Shown here in pieces: positions 1 to 8,725 of a stretch of DNA of 64,000 nt. The DNA lies in assembly GCF_001685355.1 (NCBI RefSeq), contig NZ_CP016438.1:4154001-4218000 (forward strand), read 5' to 3'. The translations under genes were made by a program, and so were the position numbers. Each line of letters opens with the position of its first letter. The first letter of the stretch is position 1. This stretch comes from Streptomyces lincolnensis (lineage in GTDB: Bacteria; Actinomycetota; Actinomycetes; Streptomycetales; Streptomycetaceae). Under the pieces are notes generated by a model. The model had not been told where the DNA came from. It did no database searches and worked only from the letters and a program-made list of their open reading frames with translations.

Positions 1-301
1 CGAGCGCGTGGTAGGTGTCCGGGGTGAGCCGGTCCGCCGTGGTGTACATGACCTCGCGCCAGGTCCAGAAGGTGCCGGAGCCGACCTGGACGGTGGAGCG
101 CAGGGCGCGGTGGAAGGCGTGGCTGTGGGCGTTCGCCAGGCCGGGGAGGGTCAGGCCGCGGAGGATCTCGGCGCCGGGGGGCGGCGTCTCCGCTCCCGTG
201 CGGACGGCAGTGATGCGGCCGTCCGCGGTCTCCACCGCGACTCCCGGCTCGACATGGGTGTCGAGCCAGGCGTGCTCCAGCCAGTAGGTCTTCGGGGTCA
301 C
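1..301 (-). CDS. hutF: Formimidoylglutamate deiminase, N-terminal part (cut by window edge)
   Basis: The first 100 codons are visible; the rest lies beyond position 1. The enzyme hydrolyses N-formimino-L-glutamate to N-formyl-L-glutamate and ammonia in histidine degradation. The translated start reads [16 protein letters not shown], followed by LPGLANAHSHAFHRALR, which holds the amidohydrolase-superfamily metal motif (HSH at about residues 59-61), then GSGTFWTWREVMY, typical of HutF. The GTG start overlaps the stop of the upstream amidohydrolase (GTGA), which indicates translational coupling in the hut operon. Imidazolonepropionase (HutI) belongs to the same superfamily, but the GTFWTWRE segment favours HutF. 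Confidence 0.85.
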   Translation of the reverse strand, partial: MTPKTYWLEHAWLDTHVEPGVAVETADGRITAVRTGAETPPPGAEILRGLTLPGLANAHSHAFHRALRSTVQVGSGTFWTWREVMYTTADRLTPDTYHAL

Positions 302-1515
302 CTGCACGCCAGTCCTTCCAGTACGTCGGCGAGGGCGAGCACCCCGGCCACGCAGTCGTCCTCGGCCGCGAACTCGGCCGGGGAGTGCGAGACGCCGGTG
401 GGGTTGCGCACGAACAGCATGGCGGTCGGGACGCTCCCGGACAGGATCCCGGCGTCGTGTCCGGCGCCGGTGCCGAGCACGGGCACCTTCAGGTCGGTGT
501 CGGTCCCGAGGATGCGGGCGAGTTCGTCGCGCAGGGCGTGGTCGAACTCGACGACGGGGGTGAAGGACTCCCGGACGATGTCGAGGTCGATCCCGTGGGC
601 GTCGGCGTAGCCGCGGGCGGCCTTCTCGATGCCGCCGAGGACGGCGTCGAGGCTCTCCTGGTCGGCGGCCCGGGAGTCGAGCCAGCCGCGTACCAGGGAG
701 GGGATGGCGTTGACGCCGTTGGGCTCGACGGCGATCTTGCCGAAGGTGGCGACGGCACCGGCGAGTTCCGCCTCCCGGCGGGCGGCGAGCACGGTCTCGG
801 CGTACGACAGCATCGGGTCGCGCCGGTCCACCAGCCGGGTGGTGCCCGCGTGGTTGGCCTCGCCGCGGAAGTCGAACCGCCAGCGCCCGTGCGGCCAGAT
901 GGCGCTGGCGATGCCGACCCGGTCGCCGGACAGGTCCAGCGCCCGCCCCTGCTCGACGTGCAGTTCGACGAAGGCGCCGATGCGGGCGAGCCGCTCGGGG
1001 TCGGGCCCAAGGGTGTCCGGGTCGTAGCCGGCGGCCCGCATGGCCTGCGGGAGGGTGGTCCCCCCGCCGTCGGTCAGCTTGTGCGCCTGCTCGACGGTGA
1101 GCTGTCCGGCGGCGAGCCGTGAGCCGACACAGGCGAGTCCGAAGCGGGCACCCTCCTCGTCGCCGAAGTTGACGATGGCGAGCGGCTTGGTGAACTCCGC
1201 TCCCCTGGCGCGCAGTTCGTCCAGGGCGGCGAAGGAGGACACGACCCCGAGGGGCCCGTCGAAGGCCCCGCCGTCGGGCACGGAGTCGAGGTGCGACCCC
1301 GTGACGACGGCGTCCCCGGCTGCGGGATCGCCGAGCCAGGCCCACTGGTTGCCGTTGCGGTCCACCTCGTGGGTGAGCCCGCGGGTCTCGGCCTGCTCCT
1401 TGAACCAGGCCCGGCATTCGAGGTCGGCGCCGGTCCAGGCGTAGCGGCGGTAGCCGCCGGAGGTGGAGCTGCGGCCCAGCGGCAGCAGCTCCGCCCACAT
1501 GCTGTGGAAGGTCAC
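298..1515 (-). CDS. M20 family amidohydrolase of the hut operon (allantoate amidohydrolase-like)
   Basis: A 405-residue metallopeptidase-fold amidohydrolase of the allantoate amidohydrolase / N-carbamoyl-L-amino-acid hydrolase family. The dinuclear metal ligands are present: [15 protein letters not shown] (H75, D86), [11 protein letters not shown] (E120/E121), ELHVEQG (H186) and a C-terminal GAGHDAG. The GTG start overlaps the hutU stop, and its own stop overlaps the hutF start, so it is locked between two histidine-degradation genes. Family members hydrolyse N-carbamoyl or ureido groups. From its place I infer that the substrate is N-formyl-L-glutamate (the missing HutG step) or N-carbamoyl-glutamate rather than allantoate. 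Substrate is not provable from sequence. Confidence 0.85.
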   Translation of the reverse strand: MTFHSMWAELLPLGRSSTSGGYRRYAWTGADLECRAWFKEQAETRGLTHEVDRNGNQWAWLGDPAAGDAVVTGSHLDSVPDGGAFDGPLGVVSSFAALDELRARGAEFTKPLAIVNFGDEEGARFGLACVGSRLAAGQLTVEQAHKLTDGGGTTLPQAMRAAGYDPDTLGPDPERLARIGAFVELHVEQGRALDLSGDRVGIASAIWPHGRWRFDFRGEANHAGTTRLVDRRDPMLSYAETVLAARREAELAGAVATFGKIAVEPNGVNAIPSLVRGWLDSRAADQESLDAVLGGIEKAARGYADAHGIDLDIVRESFTPVVEFDHALRDELARILGTDTDLKVPVLGTGAGHDAGILSGSVPTAMLFVRNPTGVSHSPAEFAAEDDCVAGVLALADVLEGLACR

Positions 1516-3176
1516 GCGTCGTCACCTTCACGCATCGGGACGCGCACGCCCCGCTCGTCGGCGACGGACTTGGCGATGTCGTACCCCGCGTCGACGTGGC
1601 GGATGACGCCCATGCCGGGGTCGTTGGTCAGCACCCGGCGGATCTTCTCGCCGCCCAGCTTGGTGCCGTCGGCCACCGTGACCTGTCCGGCGTGGATGGA
1701 CCGGCCCATGCCGACGCCGCCGCCGTGGTGGAGGGAGACCCAGGAGGCGCCCGAGGCCACGTTGACCATGGCGTTCAGCAGCGGCCAGTCGGCGATCGCG
1801 TCGGATCCGTCGAGCATGGCCTCGGTCTCGCGGTAGGGGGAGGCCACCGACCCGCTGTCCAGGTGGTCGCGGCCGATCGCGAGGGGGGCGGCCAGCTCGC
1901 CGGAGGCGACCATGTCGTTGAACCGCTCGCCGGCCTTGTCCCGCTCGCCGTAGCCGAGCCAGCAGATGCGGGCGGGCAGGCCCTGGAAGTGGACGCGTTC
2001 GCCGGCCATCCTGATCCAGCGGGCCAGGGACTCGTTCTCCGGGAAGAGTTCCAGGATCGCCTTGTCGGTCTTGGCGATGTCGGAGGCCTCACCGGACAGG
2101 GCGGCCCAGCGGAAGGGTCCCTTGCCCTCGCTGAACAGCGGCCGGATGTACGCGGGCACGAAGCCGGGGAAGGCGAACGCCCGCTCGTAACCGGCGAGTT
2201 GTGCCTCGCCGCGGATCGAGTTGCCGTAGTCGAAGACCTCGGCTCCGGCGTCCATGAAGCCGACCATGGCCTCCACGTGGCGTGCCATGGACTCCCGGGC
2301 GCGGTCGGTGAACCCGGCCGGGTCCTTGGCGGCCGCGTCGGCCATGTCCTCGAAGGCCACGCCCACCGGCAGGTAGGCCAGCGGGTCGTGGGCGGAGGTC
2401 TGGTCGGTCACGATGTCGATGGGGGCGCTCTCGGCGAGCATGCGCGGGAGCAGCTCGGCGGCGTTGCCGAGCAGGCCGATGGAGAGCGGACGACGGGCGT
2501 CGCGGGCCTCCACCGCCAGCTGGAGCGCGTGCTCCAGGGAGTCGGCCCGCACGTCGAGGTACCGGTGCTCGATGCGCCGCTCGATCGCGCGCGGGTCGCA
2601 GTCGATGCAGATCGCGACGCCGTCGTTCATGGTGACGGCGAGGGGCTGGGCGCCGCCCATGCCGCCGAGGCCGGCGGTGAGGGTGATCGTCCCGGCGAGA
2701 GTGCCGCCGAACTTCTTCGCGGCGACGGCGGAGAACGTCTCGTAGGTGCCCTGGAGGATGCCCTGGGTGCCGATGTAGATCCAGGAGCCGGCGGTCATCT
2801 GGCCGTACATGGTCAGGCCGAGGGCCTCCAGGCGGCGGAACTCCTCCCAGTTGGCCCAGTCGCCGACGAGGTTGGAGTTGGCGATCAGGACGCGCGGGGC
2901 CCACTCGTGGGTCTGCATGACGCCGACGGGGCGGCCGGACTGGACGAGCATGGTCTCGTCCTGCTTGAGGGTCCTCAGGGTGCGGACCATCGCGTCGAAG
3001 GAGCGCCAGTCGCGGGCCGCCTTGCCGGTGCCGCCGTAGACGACGAGCTTGTCGGGGTGTTCGGCGACCTCGGGGTCGAGGTTGTTCTGGAGCATCCGCA
3101 GGGCGGCTTCCTGCTGCCATCCCAGGGCGCTCAGTTCCGTACCGCGCGGCGCTCGGACGGGGCGGGGTCCTGACAT
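1512..3176 (-). CDS. hutU: Urocanate hydratase
   Basis: Full-length urocanase (554 residues) that converts urocanate to 4-imidazolone-5-propionate using tightly bound NAD as electrophile. Signature segments are [10 protein letters not shown] near residues 49-58, [20 protein letters not shown], and [18 protein letters not shown] carrying a Cys at residue 405 at the position of the conserved urocanase cysteine. The ATG start follows an AGGAGG Shine-Dalgarno with a 6-nt spacer. First gene of the minus-strand hut operon; its stop overlaps the next start. The upstream region, shared with a divergent decarboxylase gene, carries an inverted repeat that may be the operator. Confidence 0.97.
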   Translation of the reverse strand: MSGPRPVRAPRGTELSALGWQQEAALRMLQNNLDPEVAEHPDKLVVYGGTGKAARDWRSFDAMVRTLRTLKQDETMLVQSGRPVGVMQTHEWAPRVLIANSNLVGDWANWEEFRRLEALGLTMYGQMTAGSWIYIGTQGILQGTYETFSAVAAKKFGGTLAGTITLTAGLGGMGGAQPLAVTMNDGVAICIDCDPRAIERRIEHRYLDVRADSLEHALQLAVEARDARRPLSIGLLGNAAELLPRMLAESAPIDIVTDQTSAHDPLAYLPVGVAFEDMADAAAKDPAGFTDRARESMARHVEAMVGFMDAGAEVFDYGNSIRGEAQLAGYERAFAFPGFVPAYIRPLFSEGKGPFRWAALSGEASDIAKTDKAILELFPENESLARWIRMAGERVHFQGLPARICWLGYGERDKAGERFNDMVASGELAAPLAIGRDHLDSGSVASPYRETEAMLDGSDAIADWPLLNAMVNVASGASWVSLHHGGGVGMGRSIHAGQVTVADGTKLGGEKIRRVLTNDPGMGVIRHVDAGYDIAKSVADERGVRVPMREGDDA

Positions 3177-3207
3177 GGTCTGCCTCCTGGGGGACTGTTG
3201 CTGCCGT

Positions 3208-3232
3208 TATTCACATCCTTGCTTCATGAATA
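3208..3232. promoter_or_regulatory. Candidate operator between hutU and the divergent decarboxylase
   Basis: TATTCA and TGAATA form a perfect 6-bp dyad separated by 13 bp, in an AT-rich patch within an otherwise GC-rich 136-bp divergent intergenic region. The size suits a dimeric repressor. Assignment is by position only; no regulator gene lies next to it in the window. Confidence 0.35.
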
Positions 3233-3312
3233 GAACTAGTCAAGACGTTCACGCGTCAGCGTCGGTAGGGAACAGATGTTTCGCCGGCCGGGTGAGCGTG
3301 GAGGACGGGGAC

Positions 3313-4707
3313 ATGGTGAACGGGTACAGCGACAGCGCACAGGACCGGGACGACAGCGACGTGGAGCGGGCCGTCCGCCGGCACGGGGCGGTGCGGGCCG
3401 CGGTCGAGCAGGGCCTGCTCGGGCAGGACACCCCGATCGTCGGCCTGCTCGACGTCATCGGCATCCGGGAGTCGGCGGCGCGGCTGCGCGCGGCCTTCGA
3501 CGAGGTCACCGCGCCGGGCACGCCCGTGCTGCACGCGTTCGCGGTGAAGGCGACCCCGCTGGTGCCGGTGCTGCGGCTACTGCGGGACGAGGGGATCGGC
3601 GCGGAGGTGGCGAGTCCGGGCGAGCTGGCGCTGGCCCGGGCGGCGGGGGTGGCGCCCGGCCGGACGGTGCTGGACTCGCCCGCCAAGACGCCCGCCGAAC
3701 TGCGGGAGGCGCTGGCGCTGGGCATCGCGGTCAACGCCGACAATCCGCAGGAGCTGGACCGCATCGACGCCCTGATGCGGTCCGCGCCCAGCCGCTCGCC
3801 GCTCGGGATCCGGGTCAATCCGCAGGTCGGCGGGGGCTCCATCGAGGCGACGTCGACGGCCACGGCGACCTCGAAGTTCGGGGTGGCGCTGCGTGACGCG
3901 GGGGCGCGGGAGTGGGTGGTGCGGGCGTACGCCGACCGGCCGTGGCTGTCCCGGCTGCACGCGCACACCGGTTCGCAGGGCATCCCGCTCACCCTGCTGG
4001 CCCAGGGCGTCGCGGAGACCTACGCGCTCGCCGAGGAGATCAACCGGCGGATCGGGCGGCCCCAGATCGACACGATCGACATCGGCGGCGGGCTGCCGGT
4101 GAACTTCGCCTCGGACGCGACGGCACCGACGTACGCGGACTACGCGCGGGCGCTCAGGGAGGCGGTGCCGGGGCTGTTCGACGGGCGGTACGGGCTGGTC
4201 ACCGAGTTCGGGCGGTCGCTGCTGGCCAAGCACGGCACGGTGGTGGCCCGCGTCGAGTACGCCAAGAGCGCGGGCGGGCGGCCGGTCGCGGTGACCCACG
4301 CGGGCGTGCAGGTGGCGACCCGGACGGTGTACGCGCCGGGCGCGTGGCCGCTGAGGATCGCCGCCTACGACGGCAAGGGGCGGCCGAAGGAGGGGCCCGA
4401 GGTGATCCAGGACGTGGCCGGTCCGGCCTGCTTCGCGGGCGACCTGCTGGCCCGGGAGCGAGCGTTGCCGCTGCTCCAGCAGGGCGACTACGCGGCGGCG
4501 CTGGACACGGGGGCGTACTACTTCGCGCACCACTACGCCTACAACTCCCTGGCCCGGCCCGGGATCTACGGCTTCGCGCCGGACGGGAACGGCGGTGTCG
4601 TCTTCGCGACCGTGCGGGAGGAGCAGACGGTCCAGGAGATCGTGGCCGAATCGGGAGGGGCGCACGCCGGGGCACTCACGCCCCTTCGCGCACCCGGGCG
4701 CGACTGA
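3313..4707 (+). CDS. PLP fold-type III amino acid decarboxylase (LysA/ornithine decarboxylase-like)
   Basis: A 464-residue alanine-racemase-fold decarboxylase. Visible motifs: FAVKATP with Lys79 as the likely Schiff-base lysine; HTGSQ (PLP contact); DIGGGLPVNF (phosphate-binding glycines); ACFAGD with Cys373 at the catalytic-cysteine position of DAP and ornithine decarboxylases; and DTGAYYFAHHYAYN near the C terminus. The ATG at 3313 has GGAGG 8 nt upstream; an in-frame GTG at 3292 lacks a comparable site. The ACFAGD segment departs from the CESGD of LysA, so I doubt it is the lysine-biosynthetic enzyme. The substrate is unknown; its divergence from hutU hints at amino-acid degradation. Confidence 0.85.
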   Translation: MVNGYSDSAQDRDDSDVERAVRRHGAVRAAVEQGLLGQDTPIVGLLDVIGIRESAARLRAAFDEVTAPGTPVLHAFAVKATPLVPVLRLLRDEGIGAEVASPGELALARAAGVAPGRTVLDSPAKTPAELREALALGIAVNADNPQELDRIDALMRSAPSRSPLGIRVNPQVGGGSIEATSTATATSKFGVALRDAGAREWVVRAYADRPWLSRLHAHTGSQGIPLTLLAQGVAETYALAEEINRRIGRPQIDTIDIGGGLPVNFASDATAPTYADYARALREAVPGLFDGRYGLVTEFGRSLLAKHGTVVARVEYAKSAGGRPVAVTHAGVQVATRTVYAPGAWPLRIAAYDGKGRPKEGPEVIQDVAGPACFAGDLLARERALPLLQQGDYAAALDTGAYYFAHHYAYNSLARPGIYGFAPDGNGGVVFATVREEQTVQEIVAESGGAHAGALTPLRAPGRD

Positions 4708-4746
4708 CGTGCGCCGGTGGCCCTGCTGATCGAATGACCGGGCTGA

Positions 4747-4775
4747 TCAACTGGCCGGACAATCAGGCCAGTTGA
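4747..4775. terminator. 10-bp perfect inverted repeat (terminator or operator)
   Basis: TCAACTGGCC and GGCCAGTTGA are perfect complements around a 9-nt loop, 40 nt after the decarboxylase stop and about 120 nt before the roadblock operon. No T-run follows, which is common for Streptomyces terminators, but an operator for the downstream operon is equally possible. Confidence 0.5.
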
Positions 4776-4893
4776 CCCACCTTAGTCTTCCGCAGCATGT
4801 TCCACCGGAAAATGCCAGAACCCTCACCCCTCCCGCACACGGTGCGTAGCTTCGTCGTCACTCAGCCGAAGCCCAGGCGGGAGGGGAGCCACG

Positions 4894-5307
4894 GTGCCCG
4901 GAATCGACACCGGAATCGACGAGTGTCTGCTGGAGGTCATGCGACTGCCCGGTGCCCGAGGCGCCGCGCTGGTCGACTGGACCAGCGGGCTGGCCCTGGG
5001 CACCGTCGGGGAATCCCCGGGCGGCGATCAGGAGGCGGCCGCGGTGGAGGCCGCCGAGCTGGCCCGGCTCGCCGCCGAGCAGCACGTCTTCGCGCCCGAC
5101 CCCGGCGGCGGCACCCCCGACGGGGACGATCCGCCGGTCGAGGACCTGATCATCAGCAACCGGGACAGCTACCACCTGCTGCGGTTCGTGGGTACGTCCT
5201 TCGACAGCAGCGTGTGCCTGCATCTGTGGCTGGCCCGCGCGGACGGCAATCTCGCGCTGGCCCGCATCCGGCTCGGCGAGATGGCCGGACGGCTGGTGCT
5301 GGGATGA
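4894..5307 (+). CDS. Roadblock/LC7-like protein 1
   Basis: A 137-residue soluble protein resembling the roadblock/LC7 fold (MglB-like), which usually forms dimers that act on small Ras-like GTPases. The segment GARGAALVDWTSGLALGTVGE parallels GSTGVALVDYTTGMALGTMGG of the third roadblock protein downstream, so the two are paralogues. This one has a longer acidic loop (about residues 65-85). The GTG start is preceded by GGAGGGGAG. Its stop overlaps the next start (ATGA), so the pair is translationally coupled. First gene of a four-gene plus-strand set without the GTPase and sensor kinase of classical conservons. Confidence 0.75.
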   Translation: MPGIDTGIDECLLEVMRLPGARGAALVDWTSGLALGTVGESPGGDQEAAAVEAAELARLAAEQHVFAPDPGGGTPDGDDPPVEDLIISNRDSYHLLRFVGTSFDSSVCLHLWLARADGNLALARIRLGEMAGRLVLG

Positions 5308-6158
5308 CGACCGTCAGAACCACTCCCGCCGCCCCTCCGCCCCGGCTGCCCGTGCGGGACAAGGCCTCTGCCCGGGACCGGGGCTGGGGCGGCGGCTCGC
5401 CGATGCTGAGCCGGCTCGCCGCCGAGCGGGCCACCGGCGTCCTCGTCCGCGAACGCGGCACGCTGCGGCTCTCCCGGGGCCGGGTGGTCGACGCCGAGAG
5501 CCCGGCGGCGCCCGGCCTGGACGTCCTGCTCAGCGCGCGGGGCACGCTCGACGGCGAGGCCTGGCGGCGGGCGGTGTCCGAGACCGGGGACCACCATCAC
5601 GCGGGCCACCGTCTGGTCGAGTGCGGGCTCCTCGCGCCGGGCGCGCTGGAGCTGTGCCGGCTGGTCGCGCTGTACGACGCCGCGTACTTCGCCCTCGGCC
5701 CCAGCGGCGTCCCGGGCCGCTTCCGGTACGCCGCCGAGGACGGGCCCGGCTGCGGCTGCCCGGTACCGGTGGCCGCCCTGGAGCGGGAGACCCTGCGCCG
5801 CCGTGATCTGCTGCACCGCATCTGGCCCGACCCGGCCACCGACGAGCGGCCCCTGACCCGGGCGCACCGGGCCGTACCCCCGCCGGCCACCGGCCGCCAG
5901 CGCGCGGTCCTGGCCGAGCTGGACGACGTCCGTACGGCGGCGGACATCGCGCGGGAGCTGGGCCGCCCGGCGTTCCACACCCTGGTGGACCTGCGGCGGC
6001 TGGCGGCGGCCGGAGTCGTCGCGACCCGCGAGCCCGCCCCCGCCGAGGCTCCCGACCCGTTCGAAGGGATCCCGGCCGATGCCACCGATCCCCACATCAC
6101 GTTCGATCCCCACATCACGTTGCTGAAGAGGCTCAGGGATGCGCTGGAGGCCCTTTGA
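5304..6158 (+). CDS. DUF4388-like / winged-helix-like protein of the roadblock cluster
   Basis: A 284-residue protein whose start overlaps the preceding roadblock stop. Residues about 33-95 (LSRLAAERATGVLVRERG, then a short strand-rich segment) resemble the DUF4388 / PatA N-terminal type domain that often accompanies roadblock and GTPase modules. Residues about 190-240 (AVLAELDDVRTAADIARELG, DLRRLAAAGVV) look like a winged helix. No membrane segment. Near the C terminus an 18-bp tandem duplication gives a repeated DPHITF/DPHITL. I infer a signalling adaptor or regulator; DNA binding is not shown. Confidence 0.65.
   Translation: MTTVRTTPAAPPPRLPVRDKASARDRGWGGGSPMLSRLAAERATGVLVRERGTLRLSRGRVVDAESPAAPGLDVLLSARGTLDGEAWRRAVSETGDHHHAGHRLVECGLLAPGALELCRLVALYDAAYFALGPSGVPGRFRYAAEDGPGCGCPVPVAALERETLRRRDLLHRIWPDPATDERPLTRAHRAVPPPATGRQRAVLAELDDVRTAADIARELGRPAFHTLVDLRRLAAAGVVATREPAPAEAPDPFEGIPADATDPHITFDPHITLLKRLRDALEAL
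6087..6121 (+). repeat. Tandem duplication inside the DUF4388-like gene
   Basis: The 17-mer GATCCCCACATCACGTT occurs twice with an 18-bp period, in frame, so the protein gains a duplicated DPHITF-type hexapeptide at its C terminus. Confidence 0.85.
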
Positions 6159-6192
6159 CCGACAGCGGACCCGCGCCGAGAGGAGAGACCTG

Positions 6193-6744
6193 ATGGCAGC
6201 GGAGGCCGACATACGGGAGGAGTTGCGGCGGCTCAGAGCGCGGGTGCCCCAGCTGACCGGCGCCCTCGCGGCCGGGCCCGACGGACTCGTCCTCGCCCGG
6301 GACACCCCCGGCGTCGACCCGGCGGCGGTCGCCGAACTCACCGCGGCGGCCCACGGCCTCGCCGGGAAGCTGGCGGACGCGGCCGGCCAGGGCGAGGTCC
6401 GCGAACTGCTCGTCCGCGGTGTCCACGGCTATGTGGCGGCGTACACGGCGGGCCGTGCCGCCCTGCTGACGCTGCTCGCCGAGGACGGCGTGAGCGTGGG
6501 GCGGCTGCATCTGGAGGGCCGCCGGGCCGCCGCCCGGATCGGGGAACTCCTCGACACCGCGCCGCCCGTCCCGGCCGAGCCGGCGCCGAAGCCCGCCGCG
6601 AAGCCCGCCGCCACCCGGGCCAGAACACCCCGTACGGCCAGGCCCAAGCCCGTCACCCCACGGACCGCCGCCGCCCGTACCGCGACCCCCACGACCCCCG
6701 AGACGCCCGCCGCTCCGACGGCGGGGCGTACCACCGAAAGTTGA
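6193..6744 (+). CDS. Roadblock/LC7-like protein 2 with Ala/Pro/Thr-rich tail
   Basis: A 183-residue protein. Residues about 1-120 have the roadblock pattern (LTGALAAGPDGLVLARDTPG, then helices, then GYVAAYTAGRAALLTLLAED). From about residue 120 the chain becomes a low-complexity tail rich in Ala, Pro, Thr, Arg and Lys (PAPKPAAKPAATRARTPRTA), probably disordered and basic. The ATG at 6193 follows a GAGAGGAGAG Shine-Dalgarno; an upstream in-frame ATG at 6139 lies inside the previous gene and has no such site. Third gene of the roadblock set; the basic tail could bind nucleic acid or membrane lipids, which is inference. Confidence 0.72.
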   Translation: MAAEADIREELRRLRARVPQLTGALAAGPDGLVLARDTPGVDPAAVAELTAAAHGLAGKLADAAGQGEVRELLVRGVHGYVAAYTAGRAALLTLLAEDGVSVGRLHLEGRRAAARIGELLDTAPPVPAEPAPKPAAKPAATRARTPRTARPKPVTPRTAAARTATPTTPETPAAPTAGRTTES

Positions 6745-6763
6745 GAGGAACCGAGGAATCGTC

Positions 6764-7138
6764 ATGGCCAACACCGAAACCTGTCTGAAAGAGGCACTCG
6801 CCTCCATCGAGGGCTCCACCGGCGTCGCGCTCGTCGACTACACCACCGGCATGGCGCTGGGCACGATGGGCGGCAGCAAGAGCTTCGACCTCAATGTCGC
6901 CGCCGCCGGCAACACCGACGTGGTCCGCGCCAAGATGCGCACCATGGAGCACCTCGGCCTCAAGGGCCAGATCGAGGACATCCTGATCACGCTGTCCGAC
7001 CAGTACCACCTGATCCGGCTGATCAGTGGCCGCGGCGGCAACGGTCTCTTCCTCTACCTGGTCCTGGACGCCAAGCGGTCCAACCTCGCGATGGCCCGCC
7101 ACCAGTTGCGGAAGATCGAGGAGGACCTCGAAGTCTGA
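6764..7138 (+). CDS. Roadblock/LC7-like protein 3
   Basis: A compact 124-residue roadblock/LC7 protein close to the minimal fold: N-terminal helix (CLKEALASIEG), beta hairpin (STGVALVDYTTGMALGTMGG), central helix (TDVVRAKMRTMEHLGL), then strands IEDILITLSDQYHLIRLIS and LFLYLVLDAKRSNLAMAR. Conserved small roadblock proteins of this kind occur widely in Streptomyces. ATG start after a GAGAGGAACCGAGGAA leader. It closes the plus-strand set and converges on the membrane protein that follows. It probably homo- or heterodimerises with the two paralogues upstream. Confidence 0.8.
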   Translation: MANTETCLKEALASIEGSTGVALVDYTTGMALGTMGGSKSFDLNVAAAGNTDVVRAKMRTMEHLGLKGQIEDILITLSDQYHLIRLISGRGGNGLFLYLVLDAKRSNLAMARHQLRKIEEDLEV

Positions 7139-7161
7139 GCGGTCCGCGTCCGAGCGGTCCG

Positions 7162-7749
7162 CTACACCAGGGCCGCGGTGCGGCGGCGCGCTCCGCCCGG
7201 GGCCGCGTCGCCCGCCGCGATGCCCGTGCTGCGGTAGCCCCTGACCGCCTTGCCGGCCGGTCGGCCGCCGCCCGCGGCGAGCCAGTCGACCCGCACCCAC
7301 AGCAGCGCGTCCCCGGCCTGCTCCCGCCGCCCGAGCCAGGCGGCCTTCAGCCGGAGCCCCGTCCCGCACCCGGCGAGCAGCATGCCGCCCGCCGCGGGCA
7401 CGGCGAACGCGCTGCCCAGCGCGGCCAGGAAGGCGAGCAGCAGCCACCAGCGGTGTCCGCGGCGCCAGGTGCGCACGCTCACCGCCCGGTCCTGGAGGAT
7501 GTCGTGCTTGCCGGCCCGGACGGCCGAGCCGGCCAGCGCGGCATACCTCCTGCGACGGCCGTACGCCACGACCGCCGCCCCGATGATGAACAGGGCCGCT
7601 CCGGCCATCACGCCGATCCGGCGGCCGGTCAGTCCCGGTACCAGGACGCCGATGCCCGCCGCGAACACCCCGAGCCACCACATCGGTGCGGCTCCGGCCC
7701 GTACGACGACCGCCACCCGAGCCAGTCCCTGAGCTCCCTCGCGTGCCAC
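7162..7749 (-). CDS. Small membrane protein of unknown function
   Basis: A 195-residue protein with about four predicted transmembrane segments in two hairpins: MWWLGVFAAGIGVLV / IGVMAGAALFIIGAAVVAYG and RWWLLLAFLAALGSAFAV / AGGMLLAGCGTGLRL. The loop between hairpins and the C terminus are Arg-rich and presumably cytoplasmic. The GTG at 7749 has GGAGG a few bases upstream; longer in-frame extensions run into non-coding sequence. Monocistronic, convergent with the roadblock cluster. I recognise no family. Confidence 0.6.
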   Translation of the reverse strand: MAREGAQGLARVAVVVRAGAAPMWWLGVFAAGIGVLVPGLTGRRIGVMAGAALFIIGAAVVAYGRRRRYAALAGSAVRAGKHDILQDRAVSVRTWRRGHRWWLLLAFLAALGSAFAVPAAGGMLLAGCGTGLRLKAAWLGRREQAGDALLWVRVDWLAAGGGRPAGKAVRGYRSTGIAAGDAAPGGARRRTAALV

Positions 7750-7873
7750 GTTCCGCCTCCTCGTCGCCTCGGCACAGCCGTTCTCGGCCGCACAGATTAG
7801 CGAGTGAACGTGAGACGAGTCTGAGAGCGCCACGCGAGCACCCGCAGCGGCCCTGCCACTCCACGCGGCCCGG

Positions 7874-8725
7874 TCACTCCACGAACAGCCCCCGGGCCGC
7901 CGCCCGCGCGTCGAACTCCTCAAGGCGTGCCTGTGCGTCGGGCAGGTCGTCGCACATCGCCTCCAGCAGGACCCGGCCGAGCAGCATCGGCGCGCAGGCC
8001 GTGTCGAAGGCGAGCCCGGTGCCGACGGCGGCCGGCAGCAGCAGGTCGGAGACCTTGGCGACCGGCGCGAAGGCGGAGTCGGCGACCGTGACGACCGTCA
8101 GGCCCGCCTCCTTGGCGTAGGCCAGGGTGTCCACGACCTCGCGCGGGTGCCGGGGCAGCGCGAAGCACAGCAGTGTCGAGGCGCCCGCCCGGACGGCGGC
8201 GTCGATCCGGTCGTGGATCATCGTGCCGCCCTCGTGCAGCAGCCGTACGTCGGGATGGACCTTGGCGGCGAAGTACGCGAAGCCGTACGCCTGGGAGGCC
8301 GCGGCCCGCAGTCCGAGGACGGGCAGGGGCCGCGAGGCCGCGAGCAGCCGGCCCGCCCGCTGCACGGGCCGCGGGTCGGCCAGCACCTGGGCCAGATGCC
8401 TGAGGTTCTCGATCTCCGCCTCGACGGCCTGCTGGTACTCGTTGTACGACGCCGTGGGCGCCGCCGGTTCGCCGGGCGCGACCTCGCGCAGGTGCTTGCG
8501 CAGGGCGGGGTAGCCGTCGAAGCCGAGGGCGACCGCGAAGCGGGTGACGGAGGGCTGGCTGACCCCGGCGAGTTCGGCCAGCTCGACGCTGGACAGGAAC
8601 GGCACGTCGGCGGCCCGCCGCACCATGCTGTGCGCGATGCGCCGCTGGGTGGGCGTCAGCCGGTGCCCCTCGAACAGCGCCTGCAACCGTGCGGCGGGAG
8701 TGTCCGTCACACCCATGTCGCTCAT
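7874..8725 (-). CDS. MurR/RpiR family transcriptional regulator with SIS domain
   Basis: A 283-residue regulator. The N-terminal HTH_6-type domain (about residues 10-85) includes LTPTQRRIAHSMVRRAADVP and the recognition region ELAGVSQPSVTRFAVALGF. A C-terminal SIS domain (about 130-270) follows with VLGLRAAASQAYGFAYF and AYAKEAGLTVVTVADS. RpiR proteins normally sense phosphorylated sugars, but many control other catabolic genes. The ATG overlaps the lyase stop (ATGA), so it is co-translated with the lyase and probably controls it and the divergent transporter. A GGGGGAG Shine-Dalgarno precedes the start. Confidence 0.88.
   Translation of the reverse strand: MSDMGVTDTPAARLQALFEGHRLTPTQRRIAHSMVRRAADVPFLSSVELAELAGVSQPSVTRFAVALGFDGYPALRKHLREVAPGEPAAPTASYNEYQQAVEAEIENLRHLAQVLADPRPVQRAGRLLAASRPLPVLGLRAAASQAYGFAYFAAKVHPDVRLLHEGGTMIHDRIDAAVRAGASTLLCFALPRHPREVVDTLAYAKEAGLTVVTVADSAFAPVAKVSDLLLPAAVGTGLAFDTACAPMLLGRVLLEAMCDDLPDAQARLEEFDARAAARGLFVE

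Noticed and set aside
3313..4707. Assignment as diaminopimelate decarboxylase lysA
   Set aside because: Catalytic segment reads ACFAGD, not CESGD, and no thrA/hom-type neighbour is present.
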